This document shows positions 45,949 through 58,907 of a stretch of DNA of 64,000 nt, one piece after another; the stretch's first letter is position 1; each line of letters begins with the position of its first letter. The notes below the pieces were generated by a model. It was not told the DNA's origin. It worked only from the letters and a program-made list of their open reading frames with translations, and ran no database searches. The stretch spans positions 163,418 to 227,417 of the forward strand of contig SCFE01000105.1 of the NCBI GenBank assembly GCA_004352715.1. The letters run 5' to 3'. The position numbers were made by a program, and so were the translations under genes. The stretch comes from Hofstenia miamia. Taxonomy: Eukaryota > Xenacoelomorpha > Acoela.

Positions 45949-48900
45949 GTGAGTGAACACGAATTGGCAGGGTCAATTAACTTCGAAGACTTAATATGCT
46001 GCTAATTTGTATTGATATTTTAAGGCCTCCAGGAACTGCGAGTCGTGGGAAAATTGTACTCCATATCTTCCCTTCTAATCAGGGCTAGTTATAATAAAAA
46101 ATATAAACAAACATGGCTTTCTCTCTAAATAGCCATGGTAAAAGTATGATTTCAATATTTCACTTATTAAAAAGGTAAATTAATTGTTAGCATTGATTTT
46201 GAAAAATATATTATTTTGTATATTCTCACAAACTACTCGAGGGTTCCCTAAGGTGCCCAGAAGGGCTGAGGATCGAAGTGGTTTTGCAGTCAGAGCGAAG
46301 AAATCTTTTGGAGGCCAGAGCCAAAGTTCATATTCTAAACATTCATTTATATCTAACTCCTGATGAATAGAACTAAATGTCCGGTTCTATTTTATGATAA
46401 AAATTTTAAAGCATGGATTGTCATTCAGACACTACAGTGAACAAAAACTAAACTAGATTGATTGACATAGACCACAGTCTCTAGAAGAACATAAGATGAA
46501 AATTTAAATTTATGAATAATTTTTGCATGATTATTTTATTTATTGTTTTCCGGTCACAATCTAGAAAAATTTCACATAATATAAACTGAGAAAGATGAAT
46601 TAGCCGAATAATTAGATTACAAAACATGTTTTATCATAAATACAATTTAGATGGATTCATAAACACTTTATTATCAAATATGAATAGTAGGGGAATTCCA
46701 AAATATATTTTTTTGAAATTTAGTGTGGAATGGTGGACAAATGGCATAAAAATAATTTCCATAATAAAATTTCTCAAGATTCATTAAGTTACGTCATGCT
46801 CTTTCTTCAATTAAATTTTACATAAGAAAGTTAGATAAGCTGTTATTGTTGCGGAAAATATAGAATTTAATTTCTAAGTTGCTTTAATATTCTTACTTGT
46901 TAGCTAAACATGAAGAACTGCTGTCCCTACCACTATTGGCCCCCTATTATATCCACACTTTCAAAAACGGCCTAAGCTTTATGGAATATTGAAATATAAA
47001 TAAATTTTTAGTGGTTTTCATAAGATAAAAACCCTTACTTTCAACATTTCCCGCTACCCTTGAATGAAAAGTGCCTATATACGCATTTTATACATGTATA
47101 TGTATATTGTTGTTGGAGAATTTTAACTCTAATGGAGCATATTGATTTCTTTTCATTATCAAGAGGAATTGATAAAATGATATTATAAAGACACTCAAAA
47201 ACATCCTATACAAAATATACACATAGATTTCATAAATGATCTTCACTGGCTTCAACTGCCTGGGAGAATTGGATACCTCACACATAAATTTGCCAGAAAA
47301 ACTTTCCAATTAGAAAAAAAACTAAGCTTCAAGGAAAGCTTGATTTTTCTGTTAATCTTAGTACTATAATTTTCTATTACCAGACAATTGGCCTCATCTT
47401 CAGCAAGTTTTGTGATTAATCGCAAATACTAGGGCCTCTGGTTGGTTGTAAGTCAAAGTTTTGGTTCTAGCATGCATCTAGAACTTTAAAACACACTAGT
47501 GTTTCATCCAAAGACAAAAGAATATTTAAAATTTTATTGGAGCTTAGAACGTATATTGAGGTTTTTAGGTAAAATCAAGCAGCTCAGAAGGCTGTTAAGC
47601 TTATGCACTAACACACTTTAAGTAAATAGTAAATTTGCTGCAACTTCACAACATCACATTTAAAAACTCGCATCCTTTTTGTTTAAAAATAGGACTGCAT
47701 AGAATTACTATAAAATCCCAAAATGGAGAGGGCATGACGATTTTACGTTTAGTGCTTTTCTGTGGTATTCATTAAACATATTTTATAATTTCTCCACGTT
47801 TGGAACCTCAAGCTTTTGCAAATTTCTTAAGAACCTATTTTAAGAATAGCTCTAATGAACAGTATTTGAGACATTAATGTAATGAAATATGCTAATTGTG
47901 TAGTGGTTTTTATCATGATTATTTGTTTGTTAAGTTAGCTTAGTACTTTTAGTCTATCCAACACATCAATGACAATATCTATCAAAAATGGATGTAATCG
48001 AAAACCCATTTTTGACATTGAGGGTTTAATAAAAATATTTCACACCAGTTCTAATTTTTCTACTTTGTATCAATTAAAGACGCTCCGCACAATTTCAGAT
48101 GCCGACAAATATTTTCACAAGTTTTTAATTGCGTTACTATTTGCTTGTTAAATTTTAATTTTAATATTGGAAATGTTAGATTATTAGAAAACAAACTACT
48201 AAAAGTATTCATTTTTTGCTTAGTTTTTTTAAGTTCTAATGAAGGTTTAGCTTAGGAATTGAAACTGCGGAGCAAAGAGTAAATAAACCTATTAAGTTCT
48301 AAGACCAGTTGTGAACAAAGCAGCGCCGAATGTGACAGGAAATACGTCTGCTAAAACAAATGAACTATATTACATTTCTCAAGTATAACTTCAATTTCTG
48401 TTTTAAATTGTTGCAGCTTACAGCAAATAATTTACAATTCCTAGACTACACATACAGCAATCCCACCTATTAACCCTATTTATATAAGGAGGTTGATTTC
48501 GCCCCCCCCCCTTTGTAAACTTTCTTAAATGTTAGCTTTTTGAAAATGCTGATATGGCTATGCTTTCCTGATTTTTACTTTTGTAGATTGAGAAGTATTC
48601 TGATCATATTTAAAGCAAATTCACAAACTTGTATTCTCACTATAGGACATTTGTCAACTATATTTTGAAAATTTTGAGCATACTTTTGTTTGAATTTTTT
48701 TAAAATTTCATGCTCGAAGTGATAAGTGAAGCACAAGCTTGTCTATGGGCAATATTTTTCTATCCCATCCCATCCCATGGGACGTCTTCCATGGGATTCC
48801 CTTGGATAATACTGTTGAAACATAACTAAGGCATGGAGGAAACTTATTGAATGATTTATGTAAAGAGCAATAAATATCGAATAAAGTTTAATAAATTGAG

Positions 48901-49331
48901 TTATTGTAAAAAAGTATTTTTTCACACATTATATCAATATGCGTTCTTATATAAAACTATTCTTTTTGTTTTCCATTTCAATATTTGATGTCTGTTTTAA
49001 GCAAAGTATTATAAACTAACAAAGCATAATAAAATTTATAGTCCTGAAAAAATTCAAAACAGAAAAATTTACCAAATTTTATCTGCCCATCATGGGAAAT
49101 GATGACGTTACATCTTATCTAATGGCCGCAACTTCAAGAGGAAGGATTGTTTTAGAATCGTACAAAGTTTCACGGAATAATCTTTAGTAGAAAAATTTTT
49201 AAGAGGGGGAGGCTGAATCAACTCCCCTGTGAGTTCAACAGACAAAAATAGCCTGTGGCAAATGAGGTTAAATAAAAAGTGATTGGTGTCGACTTTTGTC
49301 AATCATTTACTTAAGCCACCTGACGTCCACC
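45949..49331. other. No gene seen
   Basis: AT-rich. A GC-richer patch at 46240-46330 is bounded by inverted GGCCTCCA (about 46024 and 46308) but shows no element structure. A short CCCAT repeat is at about 48764-48780 and a C run at about 48503-48511. Confidence 0.4.
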
Positions 49332-49610
49332 TAAAAGGAGAAGTCTGTTTTTTTTCCATATTTACAAATAATTTCCAAGCAAATTTGAAAATCGTGAGGC
49401 AAGGACAGGTCTACTGAGGAACATGCTTTAATGCAATGTTGAAAATTTCCAAATAACGGTATTGTTGTGTGGCAGAAGTAGTTGAAACGATTAACTATTT
49501 AACTTTGAAAATTTTAAATTTTTGATAAAAGACATATTTATATGCGCAAAGATAACTGAAATTCATTGCAGCGTCCCGTAACCAAAGTCAGAGGTCTCGA
49601 GGCTGAACAT
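49332..49610. repeat. Unclassified dispersed repeat, copy 2
   Basis: Second copy of the repeat at 21134-21470, with the same order of landmarks (GGACAGGTCTA, GGAACATGCTT, GCAATGTTGAAAATTTC, GATTAACTATTT, AAAGTCAGA). The two copies are considerably diverged. Confidence 0.65.
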
Positions 49611-50214
49611 GAAAGAGGAGACTCTCCTCTATCAACTATTGCTTAGAGATTGAGCATAGCGATTACATTTTTTTGAGATATGAGCATTTAACATTCTTTT
49701 CTAGGATCATAAAAAATTTTCAAAAATCCCCGGGCTGTGCAAATTTTTGGCAATAATAGAGAAGACGAATAATCGGAAAAATTAGCAATATTGCATAGTA
49801 ACATATATTGCTTTCCTAGTTGTGTAAACTCTAATTTGAAAATAATTGCGATCGACTGTCCGGTTATTCAAGAACATGATTTTGCTACAGTAAGTTTGAA
49901 ACCCAGTTGTAGAATAAATTATTAAATAGAAAATTTAAAAAGGAAGCTCACCCATTACAATAATTATTATCAATTTAAAAGATAATTCCCTTTTGCTCTA
50001 TTCGAGTGGCGACAGAACACAGGAGGCAACAAAAATTTTTCCCCATGAAATTCCTACATTCCAAAAATTAGCTCATCCAAAAAACAATTAATTATATAAA
50101 CAAGAGTTCTAATACATTGAACATTAATTCTACAACAAAAATACAACAATTATCGTAATATTTTCTGTTCTTACTCTCATTTTTCAAGAACTGCAAAATT
50201 TACGAATGGAATGA

Positions 50215-50540
50215 GTCACACAAGTGCCAAATCTCGGTCTGTGTGATTGACTCTCATTCCTCCTTAACTCGCGAAATCATGTGATCACAGTTCTTTGGGC
50301 GAGGCTGTTTAAAAACAGAGTCCGATAGGCTGGCCTAGATGTGTTCCACAGGGTTTAGATCTGGTGAATTAGAGGGCCAATCCCTCTTGACCTTGACGTC
50401 ATTGTTATCAATCTGACAACGAGTCGCGCGAACCGAATGACAAGTTGCTCCGTCTTGCATCAATAGCAAGGAAGGACGCGTCTATCACTTCATGATGCCA
50501 ATATTTTTCACGATAATGCTGTCCATTACGAGTTTCATTA
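50215..50540 (-). pseudogene. Tc1/mariner transposase relic
   Basis: Read on minus from about 50540: a frame with a double stop near 50490, then LLLMQDGATCHSVRATRCQ (50469-50413), the segment with the second catalytic Asp (usually QDNA..H). Then comes RDWPSNSPDLNPVEHI (50386-50338), the WP..SPDLNP.E block holding the third catalytic acidic residue. A stop replaces the Trp that usually follows. Three or more stops make it inactive. The N-terminal DNA-binding half was not recognised upstream (50540-51300), and no terminal repeats were found. Confidence 0.8.
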
Positions 50541-53500
50541 CTCACTTAACTGGAAAAAAGTCGCTCTCCAGTAACTGACGTCGAAAGAATCTTATAATAA
50601 ACAGCAAAAATTGGGTTTAAATTTGGCTTTGCAGTCAACCACAATTTCTTTGAATATATATTGTGCAATAACTACTTGACATGGAGCTTTTACTTATTTA
50701 TTACATCTTAGTGAGCATTGCCTAATCATATGCATAATTCAAGAACGTAGACGTCAAGAATCTGAAAGTGCAATTGGCATTCACTAAAATACATCTTTTT
50801 ATGCTTATTTATTCCTTGATTCTGTTTCAGGTAATAGCATCTTCAATCAATGAACCCCAGTGTTGACCATGTTTCTTGTGAAGTTCATGATTTGCTTTAC
50901 AATCATGTTAATATAAAACCCTATTTGTAAGGTGCGGCGATTAAATTTAATGGAAATTTTACATCGATTCAAAAATAAGAATCTAAAATATCGAAATCAG
51001 TGAGATAATCGAAGCAGTTTTTATCCGCCACAAGTGACATTGCATCTGTGGGGTACCATACAGTACAACATCTTGACATGTGTTTCTTGATAGATTGTGG
51101 AATATTCTCTGCCATCGTATGACAGTGCGGCAATCTCTCTTTAAGAAACAACTCTATGGATTGCTACAATCCTTACCCAGTACATCGGACAAACTTTGCT
51201 ATATTTGTCAAGCAAAATCTTTACATTTCGAGCTACGAATAAAGCCTCTGAGCGTCTGGGGAATCTCACAGAAAACACCGACACCACGTTTATAGTTTGT
51301 TAAGATCTACTGCTGTATGCCTAATATATTTTGGAAACGCTTAGAGTTAGTATACAATTAATTTTTTCTTCAATTTTGCTTGCCACCTGTTGCCTCAGAA
51401 CATACAAAGAATTGTGAAAATATCGAAATGGACATTATGAAAATCAATTCCTTTATAAAAAAATCGATCGAAATCCAGAAAATTCAGAATCGGCAATCCC
51501 TAGACTTTTGCTTCTGATGTTGCCACGGTCGCCTTTTCACCTGTTAACGTATTGAATTTGGAACACCTCCTTTAAAGATATAAATGGGGCGTTAAAATCA
51601 ATTCTCATGGAATGAATCTATTATATTCGAAGATATGTTTTGAGTAAATTTTAGTTACTTGATTAATTGAAAATACCTTTATATAAGTGTTTTTTAAAAA
51701 GGAAAATATAGGCTCCATTTTTGAAATTTTATAGAATAATCCAAAGTTCTATTGGTAGTTTACTGTTGCAAGCAGTTACTTATTTAGATTATAAAATTGT
51801 TTATTAACATTTAAGCTAATCTCTTTCATACTAATACTAATGGGTATTGTTTTATATGTCAACAATATAAATACTAAAAGTATAAAACATCCAAACCGAA
51901 AGCTTACGTAAGGAATCACGAGCTTAAGATTCTTTAGATGATTCTAACTATCAGTGTGTAATAAAAAGGCATCAAAAACATGTTGCGATCCTTGATAGCT
52001 TTCAATTAGTAGTGAAAATACCCTTTGTGAATGTCACGTTCCTTTGGAAATGTTACGTAAAAAGTAAATCTAAAATGATTAGGTAGAAGGACAAATAGTT
52101 GTGTACTAATTGTTTTCTTTTGCTTATAATAACATACAAGTAACGCCTTTGCTGCAAGAATTAATAAAAGACTTCCTTTGACGTTCAACGTAATTAAATA
52201 GTAAAATATGTTGTGAGAAAACTTTAATTCTGCTCGCAATTTGAATAGCTGCATTGTACCGAACTCTAAATGATAAACTTCGTAATTGATTGAAACTTCC
52301 ACTATTGTTTTTTGTTCAGATGTTGTTAAGGCAAGCGTTGCATAAACAATTCTTCAGAAATATCTGTCACAGTTGTCACAAAATTTTATTACTACGAAGT
52401 CATTTTGTCACATAATAGAATTAATTATCTATAGTGCCGTTTATTCATGATTAATTATTTCATTAGATATAAAACATATGTAATTAGTTGCAAAAAAAGC
52501 AGAACAACAGCAGCAGCAACAACAACAATAACAACAACAACGAATAATACTACTACATAAAAAACCGAATGCGCCGAAATATAGACTTAGAGTGAGGTGG
52601 GCTGAAGAATTGCAGCTTTAATGCAGGTCCAACTAGTCAGTATTCATCGAAGTCTAAATGCTACTGAAACAGTAATTTCTCCTGAACATATTGGCTATAA
52701 CTACTGTTCTTATTTGGTAATTCCCAAAGTTTAATGCCATTGTTTTTTACAGTTCTAGCAAACGCTAAATATGTTTTTGTAAAGAGCTAAAAATTATTAG
52801 GGCACTGCTAAAAAAATCAAAATTTACATTAGTAGTATGACTTTTACAAATATTTGTAATTTGTTAGATGTACTAACTAGGTCACTATTGTTTTCTTCTG
52901 AGGAATTATTCTATTTTTTCATACCAATTGAACATTCATTTTGGGCACCCAATCCTGATTTTCTAATAAAAGCAAGGTTAAAGTATTCATAATTTTCCTA
53001 CAGTAATGTGTAGGTATGCAAATCGATGCATTTCATTTTAACCTCTTACATTTAAATTATATTTCTATCCAAGCATTCCACTTCAGAGAGGGAACCGGAT
53101 CACGATTTATGATCCGGGAATCTCGTAACAAGATTGAAATGTTGATCTATGGAACCTTTGTTGTTTGGTTCAAGTAATTTGACTAAGAAACCGTTGTCAA
53201 AAGAGTACAATTTATGTCTCTACGATCGAGTCTATCTATATGCGTAATTTTCCTTGTACCTGTAGCCCACTTGTCAATCCATTAAATCAAGCATACAAAA
53301 TTATTACATTTTAAAATTTTTCTAGTCACCCGGGATAATTAACGAGAAACCGGCTACCCTGTTCCTTAAAAATTGAATGCTTCACTAATTTAGCAATATG
53401 ATTTCCGTGAGTGTATAGGAATTGCGTGTTATTACTGCAAGAAGTAAAAAATAATTAGCGGAAATCTTACTAAAAACTCTTCGTTAAACTTCATCTTTTG

Positions 53501-55192
53501 ATATTAATTAGCTTATATTCCAATTTAAAATCTAAATTCGCAAAGTTTTACTTCAACATTTACAATTCAAAGTGGAAGACTGCTAAGTACTTTCATAAAT
53601 CAAGGCCGAATAATGCACTCTGCTTCTGCAGAAGAAATCACACTTTCTTCAATTTATTTATGGTTATTTCATGTGCTGACGACTAGCAAATGCTTACATC
53701 CGTTTAACTGAAGAGGGTAGTTGGGACTGTACAGATAATGACATGCTTGTGTTTATAATAGTCATTAATTTAAGTACTAGATTCGTATAACACGTCCAAA
53801 TCAACTCGAAGAGCAGAATTGCGAATTTCAATTGCTTCAGAATAAACAAATTAGACAAGCCAATAAGGCTAAGAATTCACAACTAAAATGAACCATTGTT
53901 TCAATATATGCGTACTATTCTAATCATCTGCGCATAAAATTCATTTTAGTTAAGATTTTGGCATTAACTCCGTTTTTAGTAATGATTATACGTAATTAAT
54001 TGCGTAATCTCTGCCATGCCCACTAAAAAGTAGCATATTTAATGTGGAATTTGTAATTACGTATAAATTCTATAATATCCCTAATTTTACCGTGAAAAAA
54101 TATGTCATTACAAAAAGCATAGATATGTGCGTTTCCATTTGTGGAGTAACAAAATCAACATAATCATGAAATCAAGATCATGACACTAGTGGCGCAGTTT
54201 ACGGGAATAAGTGAATGCCCAGAATAGGCATTTCAGAAACAAATACTTCCCAATGTTCTAATGAGGACTACAAAAGAAAATCACTAGAGTTTTGTGTAAG
54301 TGAAGAGGCAGGCCATCGTTAACAAAAAGCCAAAAGTTTCATTTTTGCATCAGATTGCAAAAGTGAGAGTTGAGTACCTTTGCGTTATCATCGCACCGAT
54401 TGAGAATTGAATGAAGACAATAAAAGACCTAAGAATTACTCTGAGGGACATCACTAAAAATAGATCATGCGAGGTAAGCAAACCGCAAAACGAACATATT
54501 TGCAATGATTATTAAAAGTATAAACTTTTTCAAGTACTTTAGTTAGTTACGTCCTGCATTTCTGCAATGCAAAAACATTTGTCAAAACAATTGAAGCATT
54601 GTTAGCTTAAATTAGACTGGTTTGAAATTACCTAATTGATGTTCTTTATAAGAAATCCAAAGTTAACACGTTCAACAATTTTTCAGATTCCAATTATTTG
54701 CTATAGTGGAACATATATATTATACGTATTTCTCTCATCATCACACTAAAAAAGCAAAATCTTCATTATATTGGACATCAATTTGAATCTACTACTATGT
54801 TTTTACACTGAAATATTACTGAAAACAGTCATATGTGATGTTACATTGATGGATTAGCAAAGCTATAAAAATATTGAATTGCATAGTAATTATTTAGCTT
54901 TCATTTTTTGCTCAAAAGGTTTTTTACACATTTCCAAGTGGTCAGCAAGTTTATTGAATGCTGTACAACAGTTTTTTTTAAGTTATTTGCTAATATTTAA
55001 TTTGTCCTATCAGTTATACAAACACAGACTTGAAGAATAGAAGACAACTACCCAATCAGATCTTGAAATTTGCTTGCATTTTTGAAACTCATCTAAATTG
55101 CTATGTACAAAAACCCTTAATGGTTACATTTGGCAATAAAATGTGTTGATTATAAATCTTTGAATCCGTTCAGGGACTTTATGATCACTCTG

Positions 55193-55196
<4 letters not shown>
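50541..55196. other. No gene seen; short repeats
   Basis: AT-rich. 50900-51300 is open on both strands for 60-70 codons without a recognised domain. A (CAG/CAA)n tract lies at 52503-52541. A perfect 8-bp hairpin (CCGGATCA ... TGATCCGG) is near 53095-53117. No exon could be supported. Confidence 0.4.
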
Positions 55197-55228
<32 letters not shown>

Positions 55229-56097
55229 NNNNNNNNNNNNNNNNNNNNNNNNNNNNNNNNNNNNNNNNNNNNNNNNNNNNNNNNNNNNNNNNNNNNNNNN
55301 NNNNNNNNNNNNNNNNNNNNNNNNNNNNNNNNNNNNNNNNNNNNNNNNNNNNNNNNNNNNNNNNNNNNNNNNNNNNNNNNNNNNNNNNNNNNNNNNNNNN
55401 NNNNNNNNNNNNNNNNNNNNNNNNNNNNNNNNNNNNNNNNNNNNNNNNNNNNNNNNNNNNNNNNNNNNNNNNNNNNNNNNNNNNNNNNNNNNNNNNNNNN
55501 NNNNNNNNNNNNNNNNNNNNNNNNNNNNNNNNNNNNNNNNNNNNNNNNNNNNNNNNNNNNNNNNNNNNNNNNNNNNNNNNNNNNNNNNNNNNNNNNNNNN
55601 NNNNNNNNNNNNNNNNNNNNNNNNNNNNNNNNNNNNNNNNNNNNNNNNNNNNNNNNNNNNNNNNNNNNNNNNNNNNNNNNNNNNNNNNNNNNNNNNNNNN
55701 NNNNNNNNNNNNNNNNNNNNNNNNNNNNNNNNNNNNNNNNNNNNNNNNNNNNNNNNNNNNNNNNNNNNNNNNNNNNNNNNNNNNNNNNNNNNNNNNNNNN
55801 NNNNNNNNNNNNNNNNNNNNNNNNNNNNNNNNNNNNNNNNNNNNNNNNNNNNNNNNNNNNNNNNNNNNNNNNNNNNNNNNNNNNNNNNNNNNNNNNNNNN
55901 NNNNNNNNNNNNNNNNNNNNNNNNNNNNNNNNNNNNNNNNNNNNNNNNNNNNNNNNNNNNNNNNNNNNNNNNNNNNNNNNNNNNNNNNNNNNNNNNNNNN
56001 NNNNNNNNNNNNNNNNNNNNNNNNNNNNNNNNNNNNNNNNNNNNNNNNNNNNNNNNNNNNNNNNNNNNNNNNNNNNNNNNNNNNNNNNNNNNNNNNN

Positions 56098-56126
<29 letters not shown>
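55197..56126. repeat. (TA)n tract containing an 869-N gap
   Basis: TA repeats run to 55228, Ns fill 55229-56097, and TA repeats resume at 56098-56126. The gap is an unresolved TA-rich stretch. Apparent long open frames across it are artefacts of the Ns. Confidence 0.9.
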
Positions 56127-56131
<5 letters not shown>

Positions 56132-56933
56132 CATGTCAAAATGAGGAGCTGACGTTATCATTTGCGTCATTCAATTGTGTTGATGAGGTTTTAGCAAAGG
56201 TTTCCGAAATGAGAAGCAATTAAATTGACTGGTATATTTAGGTACTGTAATGAAATATCACACCCAGTTTAATTATTTTACATACTAGACTTCTAGTCCA
56301 AGGACAAGTACGTAGCTATCATTTCATTTTGGGTTCGCTGTTTCTGAAATAACTAAGCCCAGCAAAAAGAATTTGCTGAAAAGCCAGAACATGAGAAGTT
56401 ATGAAGAAGCTACTTTGGTGTTTTATTCGATGTTTATTAACTGAATTGGTTTGAATATCTCCAAAATTGAACAAAGATTTGACAATTATCAAAATATTGA
56501 CAAGATTTTAATTTTGGAGAAGGTCTTTTGATTTCTGTGACTTTTTGCTAAGTCTTGCTAATATTTCCATTGACAAGAAAGTTAATGTACGTTAAAGATT
56601 GATATAAATGAGTATTTATGCGAGATTTGTTTACGAAGTAGAAAAAATTTTGTAAATTCTTTCAATTCATTGCTAAATTTCTCTATTGTGTTTCTACTGT
56701 TCTGAGAAAATCCATATATTACTTTTCTTTTAATCAAGGTTGTTATATTAAACAGTTTTTTTCCGAAATGTGTTTAAAACACGTTTTTTTCCGAATTATA
56801 CTGTTTTTTTGTTTTTTATTGTTTTTTTCCTACTTCGGGTCCCTGAACGAGCTGAAACGAAAACAAGTTAGAGACAAATGTCTTAAATTGCGATGGAATG
56901 CATTCAATGGAATGAATATAATTGTTATAAGTG

Positions 56934-58714
56934 TCACTTATTCAGCTGGCGATAGAGGAAAGCTATTTTTCCAGCTTTCTCTGCACCAAGATGCGCCCTG
57001 AGCTTCCCATATGTAAACCCCAAAGTCGAAAATAGTCTTTCCAGGCCAGCTGAACTGATGGCTGCGCCAACCAACGAAATTGCAAATCCTGATAATTCCT
57101 TGGGAAATCCCAGACGGACCCCCGTTTTCCACCAAGCAATTGGCGAAACCGAAGCATAAGTTGATTCAAATAGTGATTTGCAGAATGGCTCCTCTTGAGC
57201 AATGAAAGCCATAACATGCGGTGAGGCTTCCGGGCACGATGACTTAATGTATTCGAGTCCTTTCTGCATTTCTTGAACCGTGAGCTCGCGTCCCTGGTAT
57301 CTGTGATCTAGAATGTTTGCAGCCAGTACCGGTGGAGATAAGGCTTCGTTCATTCGTTGTACGACAAACTCTTTGTAACCACCTGGACATTCATTCAACA
57401 TTTTCTTCCAAATTTTAACAGAGTCTCCTGCAACGGACGAGTCGTTCTGTATGACATCCAAGGCCTGGGAAACAGGGGAGAGTACCTCNNNNNNNNNNNN
57501 NNNNNNNNNNNNNNNNNNNNNNNNNNNNNNNNNNNNNNNNNNNNNNNNNNNNNNNNNNNNNNNNNNNNNNNNNNNNNNNNNNNNNNNNNNNNNNNNNNNN
57601 NNNNNNNNNNNNNNNNNNNNNNNNNNNNNNNNNNNNNNNNNNNNNNNNNNNNNNNNNNNNNNNNNNNNNNNNNNNNNNNNNNNNNNNNNNNNNNNNNNNN
57701 NNNNNNNNNNNNNNNNNNNNNNNNNNNNNNNNNNNNNNNNNNNNNNNNNNNNNNNNNNNNNNNNNNNNNNNNNNNNNNNNNNNNNNNNNNNNNNNNNNNN
57801 NNNNNNNNNNNNNNNNNNNNNNNNNNNNNNNNNNNNNNNNNNNNNNNNNNNNNNNNNNNNNNNNNNNNNNNNNNNNNNNNNNNNNNNNNNNNNNNNNNNN
57901 NNNNNNNNNNNNNNNNNNNNNNNNNNNNNNNNNNNNNNNNNNNNNNNNNNNNNNNNNNNNNNNNNGCCCATTGACAACGAATGCAACCCCAATCACCGGA
58001 TGGTTGGTTAAATCTGACCATCCGTCAACAAGAATTGTGGCATTTTGGCCTTCCACTGATTTCGTAACGTTTGTTTGTTCTGTAGCATATACTTCGTCTA
58101 GAAGCTGTTCGGAGACTTTTTGGCGTGTTGGCAGCGTGGTTCCCGGGCGAAGCATTTGAACAAGCGCCTTGAACTGTTGATTCTCCACTGTTCGAAATGG
58201 GCTCCCAGTGGCAATAATGCACCTAAACATGCATCGAGTAAGAATAATGAAGCTGAGTTTCAAATTCAAGCAATAATTGAAAATATACCAAAATCAATCA
58301 AAGTAAAAATGCAAAACAACAAATAAACTAAAATCCGAAAACCAACTTAATGCAAACACCGAAAACCAATCAAGATCTTAATCAAAACATCCTAAACGAA
58401 CTTCTGATCAGCACATTAATTTAATTATAAATTATTTGAATAATTAACCTGGTAACTTGCAACTCGATGTCGCGCTGCTTACTGCCTCCTGTTAGAAATG
58501 GAAGGGTTGGTTGCTTCGGCACTTTAGCGACTGGTGCTGCTCCTTCAGTTGTTGGCCCGGCTCTCTTTCTTTTACAGTCCTCATGATGGAGTTTCATTCG
58601 AGCCACAAGACTCGCGATGCTCTTTTTGCATATTTGGCATTCGGCTCTAGTTGACCCGTTGGCCAATGTCACTTCATCGAAATGTTTCCATATCTCGTCC
58701 TTGGTGCGAGGCAT
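56934..58714 (-). CDS. hAT transposase, two exons, with N gap
   Basis: Exon 1 (58714-58449) starts MPRTKDEIWKHFDEV and contains a BED zinc finger (Cys26, Cys29, His43, Cys47). The donor is ACCAG|GTTAAT at 58449/58448. The acceptor is TGTTTAG at 58223. Exon 2 (58222-56934) continues RCIIATGSPFRTVENQQFKAL and LRPGTTLP, the usual block before the catalytic domain, then ATILVDGWSDLTNHPVIGV (DUF659-like, with DGWS carrying a candidate catalytic Asp). After the gap: ANILDHRYQG (the LDPR-like block), SPIAWWKTG, and SSAGLERLFSTLGFTYGKLR with AGKIAFLYRQLNK, the hAT dimerisation domain. Stop is TGA at 56936-56934. About 360 residues are visible and roughly 160 lie in the gap. No stop or frameshift is seen outside the gap. 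The frames on its two sides disagree, so the N length is probably wrong or hides an intron. Confidence 0.9.
57489..57965. other. Assembly gap (477 N) inside the transposase
   Basis: Unknown bases interrupt the catalytic domain. The length is not compatible with one frame continuing through, given VVNG upstream and EVLSPVSQ downstream. Confidence 0.95.
58223..58448 (-). other. Intron of the hAT transposase gene
   Basis: 226 bp from GTTAAT (58448) to TGTTTAG (58223). Joining its flanks gives QVTR-CIIATGSPF, which restores the hAT consensus; reading through meets stops. This supports real splicing. Confidence 0.85.
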
Positions 58715-58907
58715 TTCAAATCTGAAAAAAAAACAAATTTCAAGCGTACCCCCTGATACGATAGTTTAAAAACTTCTAGAAGTTACGTCGTCTGCTAATT
58801 TAAAAAAACATTTAAAAAAACAGGTGTTTTTTTCAAAGTGTTTTAAACACTGTTTTTTTCGTCTGTTTAAAACACGTTTAAAACACCATAACAACCTTGC
58901 TTTTAAT

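Larger units (their letters stand above)
56735..58899 (-). mobile_element. Near-complete autonomous hAT element (BED type)
   Basis: Both termini are CAAGGTTGTTAT (12 bp, perfectly inverted: 56735-56746 and 58888-58899). Both flanks carry the 8-bp duplication CTTTTAAT (56727-56734, 58900-58907), exactly the hAT signature. Subterminal regions contain repeated TGTTTAAAACACG-like palindromes and T runs, likely transposase-binding sites. The minus-strand gene inside has a BED-finger exon, a 226-bp intron and a transposase exon with an open frame on both sides of an N gap (57489-57965). The perfect target duplication and open frame suggest recent insertion. Confidence 0.93.

Noticed and set aside
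46024-46320. Transposon bounded by inverted GGCCTCCA
   Set aside because: The inverted match is only 8 bp with no further similarity or target duplication.
55130-56152. Long open frames across the TA tract on both strands
   Set aside because: They consist almost wholly of Ns flanked by TA repeats (Ile-Tyr runs) and carry no coding evidence.
56934-57217. Alternative minus-strand frames beginning MVENGGPSG and MLWLSLLKRS
   Set aside because: They are out-of-frame shadows of the hAT dimerisation domain.
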